A DNA stretch of 64,000 bases from the NCBI GenBank assembly GCA_910585685.1, contig CAJUEO010000006.1:1-64000 (forward strand). The letters run 5' to 3'. Within the stretch, counting starts at the first letter, position 1. Each line of letters opens with the position of its first letter. The stretch comes from an uncultured Christensenella sp. (GTDB lineage: Bacteria; Bacillota; Clostridia; Christensenellales; Borkfalkiaceae). A program made the position numbers and the translations under genes. Shown in pieces: positions 24,298 through 32,448 of this stretch. The notes below the pieces were generated by a model. That model was not told the DNA's origin and searched no databases. It worked only from the letters and a program-made list of their open reading frames with translations.

Positions 24298-25953
24298 ATG
24301 AAACTTCCCGAAGCAACTAACTTTATTGAACAGATTATAAACGAAGAACTCGAAGCAGGCAAATTCGAGGCGCGCGGCAATGAAATTCACGTTCGTTTTC
24401 CGCCCGAACCCAACGGCTACCTGCACATAGGGCACATCAAGGCAATGTGCATAAATTTCGGCGTTAAGGAGCACTATGCCGACTTTAACGCTACTTTGAA
24501 TCTGAGAATGGACGACACAAACCCGGCAAAAGAGGACTATGAATATGTGGACTCTATTGTCGACGCGGTAAAATGGCTGGGTTTCGAGTACGACAGGCTT
24601 GTTTTTGCCTCCGACTACTACGACAGGCTCTATGAAATTGCCGAAAAATATATTTTGGACGGCAACGCGTATGTTTGCGACCTTTCGGCGGAGGAAATTA
24701 CCGCAACGCGCGGTACGCTTACGCAGCCGGGCACGCCTTCCCCTTACAGAAACAGGAGCATTGAAGAAAATTTGCAGCTTTTCCGCGAAATGAAAGCCGG
24801 CAAATATCCGGACGGCTCAAAAGTTTTGCGCGCGAAAATAGATATGGCTTCTCCAAACGTAAATATGCGCGACCCCATAATTTACCGTATAGCGCGCGTT
24901 CCGCATTACAGAACGGGGGACAAGTGGTGCATTTATCCCATGTACGACTTTGCACACCCCGTCTCCGACGCTATCGAGGGAATAACTCATTCGCTGTGTT
25001 CGCTTGAATTTGAAAATCACAGACCGCTCTACAATTGGTTTGTCGAGCGCGCAGGTTTCGAAAAGCCGTTGCCCAGACAGATTGAGTTCGCAAGGTTGAA
25101 TATTACCAACACACTTATGTCCAAGCGGTATTTAAAAAAACTTGTCGACGAGGGCTTTGTCAGCGGTTGGGACGACCCGAGAATGCCCACGATAATGGGA
25201 TTAAAAAACCGCGGGGTTCCCCCCGAGGCGCTTAAAAAATTCTGTACCGACGTAGGCGTCGCAAAGGCTTACTCGGTGGTAAATTCCGCTCAGCTCGACA
25301 GCTGTATCCGCGAAAATTTAAATTTGAACGCAGAAAGAGCAATGGCTGTTATAAATCCCGTAAAGTTGTCAATAACCAACTACGAGGGTGAAGAAGAACT
25401 CGATTTTGAAATTAATCCGACAAAAGGCGACGGTAAAACCCGTGCCGTCAGGTTCAGCGGAAGCGTATATATAGACAGTGACGACTTTTCGTTGAATCCT
25501 CCGCCCAAATATAAACGCTTGCAAAAGGGCGGCACAGTCCGCTTGAAGGGTGCCTATATAGTCAGGTGCGACGACGTTGTTCTCGACGAAAACGGCGCGG
25601 TTTCCGAACTTTTATGCACATACTTCCCCGAAACGAAGAGCGGAAGCTCGAAGGATACGGGCATAAAAGCAAAGGGCGTAATTCAGTGGGTTGACTGCAA
25701 GTACGGCGTTGACGTCGAATTCAGGCAGTACGAGCCGCTTTTAAAGGACGAGGCTTATCCCGAACAGGATTATGCCGAGAGGTTAAACCCCGACAGCGAA
25801 AAAAGGTTTTACGGAAAAGCAGAGCCTTATCTTGCGGAAAGCGCGGACGAAACGCCTTTCCAGATACTTCGCACGGGTTACTACAAAAAGAGTTCGAAAA
25901 ACGGATTTATATTATCGGAAATAGTGTCGCTTAAAGACAGTTTCAATAAATAA
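24298..25953 (+). CDS. glnS: Glutaminyl-tRNA synthetase
   Basis: Class I synthetase charging tRNA-Gln directly, 551 residues. HIGH-type motif PPEPNGYLHIGHIKA (about 32-46); GlnRS-type catalytic blocks NLRMDDTNPAKE and SHSLCSLEFENHRPLYNW-like sequence at about 230; the KMSKS-equivalent appears as LMSKR (about 270); a C-terminal beta-barrel anticodon domain follows. The combination of SLEFENHRPLYN and the C-terminal barrel separates it from GluRS. Many Bacillota lack GlnRS and use GatCAB instead, so its presence is a useful lineage marker, possibly with an ancient transfer. Confidence 0.95.
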   Translation: MKLPEATNFIEQIINEELEAGKFEARGNEIHVRFPPEPNGYLHIGHIKAMCINFGVKEHYADFNATLNLRMDDTNPAKEDYEYVDSIVDAVKWLGFEYDRLVFASDYYDRLYEIAEKYILDGNAYVCDLSAEEITATRGTLTQPGTPSPYRNRSIEENLQLFREMKAGKYPDGSKVLRAKIDMASPNVNMRDPIIYRIARVPHYRTGDKWCIYPMYDFAHPVSDAIEGITHSLCSLEFENHRPLYNWFVERAGFEKPLPRQIEFARLNITNTLMSKRYLKKLVDEGFVSGWDDPRMPTIMGLKNRGVPPEALKKFCTDVGVAKAYSVVNSAQLDSCIRENLNLNAERAMAVINPVKLSITNYEGEEELDFEINPTKGDGKTRAVRFSGSVYIDSDDFSLNPPPKYKRLQKGGTVRLKGAYIVRCDDVVLDENGAVSELLCTYFPETKSGSSKDTGIKAKGVIQWVDCKYGVDVEFRQYEPLLKDEAYPEQDYAERLNPDSEKRFYGKAEPYLAESADETPFQILRTGYYKKSSKNGFILSEIVSLKDSFNK

Positions 25954-25976
25954 TATTTGATTTTGAGAGGGTGTGA

Positions 25977-27128
25977 ATGAATATTTTGGCAATTTTAATT
26001 ATCATAATACTCATTACTGCAACGGTAATAGGCGTTATCGTCGGACTTGTAAAGGGATTTACCAAGGTAAAATCCTGGGGCGTGGAATTTTTACTTTCTG
26101 TGGCTCTAAGCGTAGCTGTCGGCGGAATTTTTGCAAATTCTGCGGCGGAAAGTAATGAAAACGCCATTTCCGGCGGCATAATTACAATTATTTTTGCGGT
26201 TGTTTTTGTCGTTGCGTTTTTGTTTTTGTTTAAATTATTGCGTTTGATTTTTTCATCGCTGATAAAAAGAAAGCTGGAAAAAGCAAAACAATCGACAGCC
26301 GAAGCTTCGAGCAGTGAAGAAAGCGACGACGAGGATGAAGAGGACGAACCCGAGAAGGAAAGAAAGCCCTCTGCGGGTTTTGTCGGATTTTTAAACAGAA
26401 TTTTCGGCGCTGTAACGCTGGGTGTAAAATGCTTTGTAGCGGTGGGTGCAGTTGCTTCGTTTATACTTGTCGCGCTAGATTTAACTCAGCTCGACTTTGT
26501 AAACGGTATGGCTGATATCTATGAAAGCTCGGTCTATCTCGGCTTTAAACCGCTGTTTATGGACTGTTTCATTGTCGGCGCAATCATGATAGCAATACAT
26601 TGCGGCTACACAAGCGGTATTTCAAACGCACTTTGGTCGCTGGTAATTCTCGGACTTGTTGCCGCCGCAGGCTATGCCTCATATAATCTTGCGTTCCACA
26701 GCGAAACTTTTGCGCCAGCAATAGACAGTATTGCCAACGCGCTTATGAATATGGTGCCGGAAGGCGTTTCAGAAGCAAACGAACTTTTCAGAACAGTGGC
26801 GCAGTGTATTCTTACCGCAGGAATATTCCTTTTAATGCTCGTCATAATTATTCTTATGTCCGTGTTTGTTCCCAGACTTATGGAGGGCTTGAGGGAAAAC
26901 AAGGTATTCTATGCTATTGACGGAATTATCGGAGCAATCTGTTCAACCGTGATAGTTCTCGGTGTGTTGTTCGGCGTCGGCGCAGTGCTTCAACCTATTT
27001 ATGATTTGCCTATGCTTGAAAAATTGACTTCATACTTTACAGACAGTAAAATAGCAACTTATTTCTACGATAAAAACTTGCTTGCAATGTTCGGCGTCGT
27101 AGTTCCTATCAGGGATTATTTGACTTAA
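25977..27128 (+). CDS. Polytopic membrane protein, possible tandem CvpA-like
   Basis: A 383-residue membrane protein with about eight predicted helices in two similar halves separated by a highly acidic linker (residues about 100-125, SSSEESDDEDEEDEPEK). The first half starts with VGLVKGFTKVKSWG and the second with FLNRIFGAVTLGVKC, features that recall the two halves of CvpA-type (colicin V production) proteins, here enlarged. Function in these proteins is poorly defined. RBS GAGAGGGTG lies just before ATG 25977; it may be cotranscribed with glnS. Assignment to CvpA is tentative. Confidence 0.6.
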   Translation: MNILAILIIIILITATVIGVIVGLVKGFTKVKSWGVEFLLSVALSVAVGGIFANSAAESNENAISGGIITIIFAVVFVVAFLFLFKLLRLIFSSLIKRKLEKAKQSTAEASSSEESDDEDEEDEPEKERKPSAGFVGFLNRIFGAVTLGVKCFVAVGAVASFILVALDLTQLDFVNGMADIYESSVYLGFKPLFMDCFIVGAIMIAIHCGYTSGISNALWSLVILGLVAAAGYASYNLAFHSETFAPAIDSIANALMNMVPEGVSEANELFRTVAQCILTAGIFLLMLVIIILMSVFVPRLMEGLRENKVFYAIDGIIGAICSTVIVLGVLFGVGAVLQPIYDLPMLEKLTSYFTDSKIATYFYDKNLLAMFGVVVPIRDYLT

Positions 27129-27142
27129 TATTTAAGTAAATC

Positions 27143-27174
27143 AAAGCGGCTCGCGAAATTTCGCGAGCCGCTTT
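27143..27174. terminator. Bidirectional terminator
   Basis: AAGCGGCTCGCGAAA is followed directly by its complement, a perfect 15-bp palindrome ending in TTTT, between the membrane protein and the convergent DUF1540 gene. Confidence 0.88.
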
Positions 27175-27204
27175 TCGGAGTCAACCGAACTTAAAGCTTA
27201 ATAA

Positions 27205-27360
27205 TTAAACTTTTTCGGAATAGCTTTCGCAGCAAGTGCAATCTCTCTGACCGCACGAGCAACCGACCTTAATGTGTTCAAGCGTGCAGTTGCAGCCGGC
27301 GTGATTGTATTTGCAGCTTGCAACGTCGCAAGCTATATCGTTATTGATTTTTTCCATCAT
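27205..27360 (-). CDS. DUF1540-type cysteine-rich mini-protein
   Basis: About 50 residues with the DUF1540 pattern: IACDVASCKYNHAGCNC, then a hydrophobic I-V step and GCSCGQRDCTCC. Nine cysteines in 50 residues suggest metal binding. Two ATG codons (27360 and 27357) lie in tandem; GGAGGG (27370-27365) is spaced 7 nt from the second, which is therefore the likelier start. Upstream open frame beyond these is discarded. Related proteins occur singly or in tandem in Clostridia and Bacilli, and their role is not defined. Confidence 0.82.
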   Translation of the reverse strand: MMEKINNDIACDVASCKYNHAGCNCTLEHIKVGCSCGQRDCTCCESYSEKV

Positions 27361-27410
27361 TAAACCCTCCGCTTTTATTTTGTGTGTAAACGCTAAAAAT
27401 ATTCTACCTC

Positions 27411-27439
27411 TTGACAAACCGCCTTAAAAAGTGTAAAAT
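27411..27439 (+). promoter_or_regulatory. Promoter of rplI
   Basis: TTGACA (27411-27416), 17-bp spacer, TAAAAT (27434-27439), then RBS AAGGAG and ATG at 27470. Confidence 0.88.
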
Positions 27440-27469
27440 ATTATTGCACAAACAAAAGGAGCAGACCAA

Positions 27470-27913
27470 ATGAAAATTATTTTATTGCAGGACGTAAAGG
27501 GACAGGGCAAAAAAGGTGAAGTTATCGACGTTAACGAAGGTTATGCCCGTAACTTTCTTATAAAAAAGGGACTTGCCGAGGCGGCTACCGCAAGTAAACT
27601 AAACGACCTCACGCAAAAAAAATCTGCGGCGGAGTTTCATAGGGCGGAAGAAGTAAAGGCAACAAAGCTTATGGCTCAGGAAATTAACGGCAAATTATTT
27701 ACAGTTAAAATCAAGGCAGGTTCGCAGGGCAGAGTTTTCGGCTCGGTAACGGGCGCAAACATTGCCGACGCATTGCAGGCGGCAGGTTATAACGTAGATA
27801 AAAAGAAGGTTGTCTTGACCTCTCCTATTAAAACGCTCGGTGAATACGATATCGAACTTAAATTGTTGGAAGGCATAACGGCAAAAATCAAAATTTCGGT
27901 CGAAGCAGAATAA
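27470..27913 (+). CDS. rplI: 50S ribosomal protein L9
   Basis: Primary rRNA-binding protein, 147 residues, the normal length. The N-terminal domain has the family signature GKKGEVIDVNEGYARNFLI (residues 13-31), followed by the long connecting helix (about 45-75) and the C-terminal domain with GRVFGSVT. In many Bacillota it sits with dnaB and gdpP; here it stands alone with its own promoter and a terminator. Confidence 0.98.
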   Translation: MKIILLQDVKGQGKKGEVIDVNEGYARNFLIKKGLAEAATASKLNDLTQKKSAAEFHRAEEVKATKLMAQEINGKLFTVKIKAGSQGRVFGSVTGANIADALQAAGYNVDKKKVVLTSPIKTLGEYDIELKLLEGITAKIKISVEAE

Positions 27914-27924
27914 TAGCTATAAAC

Positions 27925-27964
27925 AAACACCCTATTGCGCTTTAAGCGCAATAGGGTGTTTTTA
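27925..27964 (+). terminator. Bidirectional terminator after rplI
   Basis: AACACCCTATTGCGC and GCGCAATAGGGTGTT pair across TTTAA and are followed by T residues; also correctly placed for the convergent DUF2207 gene. Confidence 0.9.
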
Positions 27965-27978
27965 TTTTACTTATAAAT

Positions 27979-29883
27979 TTATCTCCCGCGGAAACCGCCG
28001 CCGCCGTGTCCGCCGCCCATATGACCGCCGCCGAAGCCGCCGTGTCCGCCCGAGCCCGACGAAGAGGGACGGGAGTACATATGCGAGTTCATTTTTGATA
28101 TGGTGCCGTGCATCATTCTGTTGAACAAATACAGCTCGAACAACGAGTAACGGTTTGTCAACCAGTAGGGAGGTTCAATTACGATATTTGCAAATTTTTC
28201 TTCCCACTTATCCGAAACGCCCAGCACCTGCGCGTAGGGCAAAACGTGGTAGTAGAATTGCGGATTTGTTTCAATCAACATTTCAAGCTGATTTTTTTCG
28301 GCAAGAAGAATAAAGTTTTTAAATCCGACAATATCGTTGAGCTTCTCCGTATAGGATACCGTTCTGCTCAACAGTATCGAAGAAAGTGTCGAAACCACGC
28401 AAGCTATCAACACGAGTACTATCTTTGCAGGCAAATCGAAAATAAACGACGGAACCAACAAAATATAAAACAGCGTGGCTATTACCGATATTCCCAAGAT
28501 GCCCAGCCCCATTAAAAACATAGTCAATTTTTTAAATTTGAGTATGCCAGTAATTATTGCCTGAGCTAATACGTTTATAATAAACAAAGGAACAATCATT
28601 GCAAATCCGGCAAAAACGGTGTATTCGGACGACACGCTGAAAAACGCCGTAATCAGGGGCGCTACGCCTAAAATAATAGCGCAAAGTATTGAAAAAGCGT
28701 GACTTGCAATTACGCTTGAAATGCTATAAAGTCCCTTTACGCGGCTGTTCACCTGCGATTTTACATTGTCTGCCGTGACGTAAAACCTGTTTGCGAGGCT
28801 GCTTGTAGCCACAACTTCTCCACGCTCGAAAATACCGTCGAAAAGCTGTCTTTCATACGAACTGACGCCGTTCGGAAGCTGCGAGTAGACTCGTATAAGA
28901 GTCGGGTCTTTTTCGTTTGTTAAATCTATTTTTAAATAGCCCTTGTCAGCCCAGTAGAAAATCATCGAAGTAATATCTTCGGTGTCTATCGAGTTGTCAA
29001 TCAACTTACCCATCATAAGGGGGTCCATTCTCTCGGGCGCTTCGAAATTTACGACGGGCATAATTTTCGTTTTGTTGAAAAACAGCATTTTGAACGCGAA
29101 TACAGCAAAGATAAGCAAAGCGCAAATTAAAGCGTAGATATAGGGTGTAAAGTCAAAATAATTTGACAAAGCTCCGTTTTCAAACTCCAATCCGACGGTC
29201 ACGCCCTCGTTATATTCAAGCGCTACGTCCGACAAAGAAAGCACGCTTCTGCCGTTTTCGGTATAGGTGTCGAAATCTGCATGTTCGTAATTATCCAGCG
29301 TACCAATCAAAAAGTTTGCGCTGTTGAATCCGTCGGGCAAAATAAGCTTAATATTTGCGCTCTTTATATCGCAGTAATATTCTCTGCCTACGCCTATTAC
29401 GTTTAGCGCAATGTTGTTTGCGCCCTCTTGCGATTTGGTCAAAAGATACTTGTATTTTATGCGGTACGTATGCGTTTGCCCCGTTTTAATAGAGTCGCTG
29501 CCTATGTCTACGCATAAAAAATTATCGTAACTGTCCGCCTGCTGGGTATAAACGTAATAAATTACGGGCGTCTGCTCGCCGTCTATTAACTCGTAAACCT
29601 CTATATCCCTCACAAGCTCCGCGCCGTTTACGGGTATGTCCTTTATAAACCCCGTGCTGAGCGAACCCTCGTAAGTGATAGTCAAATCTTCGCAAATATC
29701 TATCTCGCGGTTTGACGAAATGTCGTAGACGACGTCATACTTTTCAAAATGAAAAGCGTAGTAATAGGAGTTGTACGCAGCACTTGCAACGGTGCTTGCG
29801 CCTTTAATACCGCTCAACAAAATTATTGCGGTAAAAAGTGCAAATACCGCAACCAAAATCTTTTTAAAATTTAAGGCTTTCAT
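27979..29883 (-). CDS. DUF2207 membrane protein with Gly/His tail
   Basis: A 634-residue membrane protein. N-terminal signal or anchor (about 8-35), an extracytoplasmic beta-rich DUF2207 domain with the typical phrase DISSNREIDICEDLTITYEG, a membrane segment near 245-270, a cytoplasmic segment with DPLMMGKLIDNSIDTEDI, then further membrane helices (about 390-520) and a tail of GGHGGFGGGHMGGGHGGG, as in other DUF2207 proteins. It is directly downstream of lemA (3-bp gap). LemA-DUF2207 pairs are widespread in Bacillota; the molecular role is not established. Confidence 0.88.
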   Translation of the reverse strand: MKALNFKKILVAVFALFTAIILLSGIKGASTVASAAYNSYYYAFHFEKYDVVYDISSNREIDICEDLTITYEGSLSTGFIKDIPVNGAELVRDIEVYELIDGEQTPVIYYVYTQQADSYDNFLCVDIGSDSIKTGQTHTYRIKYKYLLTKSQEGANNIALNVIGVGREYYCDIKSANIKLILPDGFNSANFLIGTLDNYEHADFDTYTENGRSVLSLSDVALEYNEGVTVGLEFENGALSNYFDFTPYIYALICALLIFAVFAFKMLFFNKTKIMPVVNFEAPERMDPLMMGKLIDNSIDTEDITSMIFYWADKGYLKIDLTNEKDPTLIRVYSQLPNGVSSYERQLFDGIFERGEVVATSSLANRFYVTADNVKSQVNSRVKGLYSISSVIASHAFSILCAIILGVAPLITAFFSVSSEYTVFAGFAMIVPLFIINVLAQAIITGILKFKKLTMFLMGLGILGISVIATLFYILLVPSFIFDLPAKIVLVLIACVVSTLSSILLSRTVSYTEKLNDIVGFKNFILLAEKNQLEMLIETNPQFYYHVLPYAQVLGVSDKWEEKFANIVIEPPYWLTNRYSLFELYLFNRMMHGTISKMNSHMYSRPSSSGSGGHGGFGGGHMGGGHGGGGFRGR

Positions 29884-29886
29884 AAA

Positions 29887-30459
29887 TTAGAACTGAACGT
29901 TTACGTTTTCTCTCTCTCTGTAATCGGTTATTTCAAACATTGCAATGGGTTGAAGTCCCATAAATCCTGCAATTATCGACGAGGGGAAGGAGTGAAGCTT
30001 GACGTTATACTGCCTGACGGTTGCGTTGTAATATCTGCGCGACTGTGCAAGCTCTATTTCTATTTCGCGAAGCTGCGCCTGCAACGACATAAAGTTTGCG
30101 TTGGCTTTCAAATCGGGATATCTTTCGACAACCATATTGAGGTTGTTTACAGCCTGCGACAGTTCGTTGTCGAGATTAATTTTGTCGTTGGTAGTAGTTG
30201 CCTGCGAGCGCGCTTCGACTATTCTAATCAAAGTTTCGCTCTCATGGCTGGCGTATCCCTTGACGGTGTTTACAACGTTGGGGATAAGGTCAAACCTCTT
30301 TTTAAGCGATACGTCAATGGTGGAAAAGGCTTCGTCGCACTGTACGCTCATTGCAACAAGCTTGTTGTGGCTTGTAATTATCCAGATAATAAGCAAAAGC
30401 ACAACTGCAATAGCAACACCTATACCGACCCAAGCGCCGATACTGAGAAGAAGTTTCAT
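29887..30459 (-). CDS. lemA: LemA family protein
   Basis: A 190-residue protein with a single N-terminal membrane anchor (about 7-30) and a helical coiled domain. The family phrase FDLIPNVVNTVKGYASHE is present at about 56-73, followed by ARSQA and YPDLKANANF (about 116-125), then NVKLHSFPSSIIAGF. Topology predicts a short outside N-terminus and an intracellular helical bundle. It is translated with the DUF2207 gene. RBS AGGAG precedes the ATG. Confidence 0.95.
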   Translation of the reverse strand: MKLLLSIGAWVGIGVAIAVVLLLIIWIITSHNKLVAMSVQCDEAFSTIDVSLKKRFDLIPNVVNTVKGYASHESETLIRIVEARSQATTTNDKINLDNELSQAVNNLNMVVERYPDLKANANFMSLQAQLREIEIELAQSRRYYNATVRQYNVKLHSFPSSIIAGFMGLQPIAMFEITDYRERENVNVQF

Positions 30460-30474
30460 AAATATCTCCTAAAA

Positions 30475-30966
30475 TTAAAGTTTTTTAATTTCGGCAAACG
30501 CGCTCTTTAAAAACGTTTCTGCCGTTGAATCCTTTCGTATAGCTTGCAAAGCTTCGTCAAACGAGAACCATCTAATGTCGTCTATTTCCTTGTCGTCTTT
30601 GACGGGATCTCCGTTTTCAGCCATAATCACATAGCCGAGCATAAGCACGTTTCTCGGTTCGTGATAGCGTGACGACATATATTTAAACTTTACGGTATCA
30701 AGTTTAGTTTCCTCTTTAAACTCGCGAGTAACGGCTTTTTCCGCCGTTTCCCCCTTTTTAATGTATCCTGCAAATAAAATATAATCGTCATGCCCCTTAT
30801 GTCTGGCAAGTAATATTTTGTCTTTCGTTCTGTTTGTTACAACCATGCTGACGGCAGTCGGAAATTGCGCAAAACGATATTCATTACAATTTTTGCAGTA
30901 GGGCACCAAGCCTTCTCCGTTTGCGAACATAAGCGTCAATTTCTCACCGCATTCCGTACAATACAT
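30475..30966 (-). CDS. Nudix hydrolase with N-terminal zinc ribbon
   Basis: A 163-residue enzyme. Zinc ribbon CTECG with CKNCN (residues 3-29) is followed by a Nudix domain whose box reads GYIKKGETAEKAVTREFKEE (about 87-106), matching GX5EX7REUXEE. The arrangement resembles NudC-type NADH pyrophosphatases and their short relatives, but the SQPWPFPXS motif of NudC is absent, so the substrate is not established. RBS AAGGAGG precedes the ATG. It lies 15 bp upstream of lemA on the same strand, so it is likely the first gene of a nudix-lemA-DUF2207 unit. Confidence 0.85.
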   Translation of the reverse strand: MYCTECGEKLTLMFANGEGLVPYCKNCNEYRFAQFPTAVSMVVTNRTKDKILLARHKGHDDYILFAGYIKKGETAEKAVTREFKEETKLDTVKFKYMSSRYHEPRNVLMLGYVIMAENGDPVKDDKEIDDIRWFSFDEALQAIRKDSTAETFLKSAFAEIKKL

Positions 30967-31051
30967 ATTATACCTCCTTATAATTTCATAGCATAATTAT
31001 ACAACAATCTCAAACATATTTCAATAGTTTTGCCTAAATTTTACAAATTTA

Positions 31052-31080
31052 TTGACATTAAATCACACATATTATATAAT
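31052..31080 (+). promoter_or_regulatory. Promoter of the uridylyltransferase gene
   Basis: TTGACA (31052-31057), exact 17-bp spacer, TATAAT (31075-31080), 35 bp upstream of the start codon. Confidence 0.88.
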
Positions 31081-31114
31081 AATAAAGATAAAATATTCTT
31101 TTTAAGGCAATAAA

Positions 31115-32329
31115 ATGGATTACGAAAGGGCAAAATCTTATTTGGAAAAGCGCGGACAAACTCATCTTTTGGAGTACTATGACGAGCTTTCTCCAAACGA
31201 TAGAGAACTACTTTTAAAAGATATAGAAATTACTAACTTTTCCGCAGTGACAAATCTTAGTACGGCAAATGCAAAGCGCGGTAAAATTACGCCCATTTCC
31301 GCCGTAACCGTAAACGATATCAAGCGCAGAAGCGCGCAGTTTGAAAGCGTCGGGCTTGACTTTTTGCGCGCCGGTAAAGTCGGCGCCGTTTTGCTTGCCG
31401 GAGGACAGGGCTCGCGGCTTGGCTTTAACGGTCCCAAGGGCAAGTTCAATATAGGTGAAACGCGCTATCTCTCTATTTTTGAACAGCAAATGGCAAACAT
31501 TGCCGAAGTAACCGAAAAATCGGGCAGGCATTTCCATTTGTTTATTATGACAAGCCGCTTAAACAACGACGAAACGGTCGGGTTTTTCGAGGAAAATAAA
31601 TTTTTTGGCTATCCAAAGGATAAAATTCATTTTTATATTCAGGACGTTGCGCCCACCTGCGACTACAACGGCAAAGTCTTTTTAGATGAAAGACACCGCG
31701 TTTCGCTTGCCCCTAACGGTAACGGCGGTTGGTATTCTTCGCTTGTCAACAGCGGTCTTGCAAGAATAATGGAGCGCGACAATATCGAGTGGCTTAACGT
31801 TTACAGTGTAGACAACGTTTTACAGCGCATATGCGATCCGGTGTTTATCGGCGCTACAATTTTAAAGGGCGTGCGTTGCGGTGCAAAGGTAGTTAGAAAA
31901 GTCAATGCCGAAGAAAAAGTCGGCGTTTTATGCAACGAAAACGGCAAACCTTCGATAATAGAATATTACGAGATGCCAGAAAACTTAAAAAACAAGACTA
32001 AAAAAGGAGAACTTGTCTACCGCTACGGCGTTACGTTAAATTATCTTTTTAACGTTCACGACCTCAATTTGACGCTATCGGGCAAATTGCCGTATCATCT
32101 TGCGGAAAAAGCTATACCGCACGTTGAAAACGGAGTAAGAATTACTCCGCAGGCGCCCTGCGGCTATAAACTTGAAACGCTTGTCGTCGATATGGTCAAG
32201 TTAATGGGCACATGTCTTGCATTTGAAATTGAGCGAGAAAAGGAGTTTGCTCCCGTTAAAAATGCGGAGGGCAACGACAGTGTGGCAACGGCGCGCGAGC
32301 TTTTGAAGCTTAACGGTGTCGAACTTTAA
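31115..32329 (+). CDS. UDPGP-family uridylyltransferase, UAP1-like
   Basis: A 404-residue nucleotidyltransferase of the eukaryotic-type UDP-sugar pyrophosphorylase family (UAP1/UGP2), making a UDP-sugar from UTP and a sugar-1-phosphate. The nucleotide-binding loop is VLLAGGQGSRLGFNGPKG (about 90-107), followed by IFEQQ, IMTS and EWLNVYSVDNVL. Bacteria usually use GalU or GlmU instead, so this is an uncommon family member, though it is known from Bacteroidetes and some Bacillota. The sequence GAPKGKF-like PKGKF agrees with UAP-like enzymes; whether it prefers GlcNAc-1-P or Glc-1-P cannot be settled. RBS is weak (AAGGCAATAAAATG). Confidence 0.85.
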   Translation: MDYERAKSYLEKRGQTHLLEYYDELSPNDRELLLKDIEITNFSAVTNLSTANAKRGKITPISAVTVNDIKRRSAQFESVGLDFLRAGKVGAVLLAGGQGSRLGFNGPKGKFNIGETRYLSIFEQQMANIAEVTEKSGRHFHLFIMTSRLNNDETVGFFEENKFFGYPKDKIHFYIQDVAPTCDYNGKVFLDERHRVSLAPNGNGGWYSSLVNSGLARIMERDNIEWLNVYSVDNVLQRICDPVFIGATILKGVRCGAKVVRKVNAEEKVGVLCNENGKPSIIEYYEMPENLKNKTKKGELVYRYGVTLNYLFNVHDLNLTLSGKLPYHLAEKAIPHVENGVRITPQAPCGYKLETLVVDMVKLMGTCLAFEIEREKEFAPVKNAEGNDSVATARELLKLNGVEL

Positions 32330-32392
32330 TTTTCACTTTTCTTTCAAAATATAAAAATTCAATGAACTTTTCTTTTTAAAAGCTTTTGCTAA

Positions 32393-32421
32393 TTGACAAT
32401 TATTTATATAAGTCATACTAT
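32393..32421 (+). promoter_or_regulatory. Promoter of the HtrA-like lipoprotein gene
   Basis: TTGACA (32393-32398), 17-bp spacer, TACTAT (32416-32421), followed by an AT-rich stretch and the RBS GCGAGG before ATG 32449. Confidence 0.6.
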
Positions 32422-32448
32422 TTATATATATAAAGGCGCGAGGTATGT

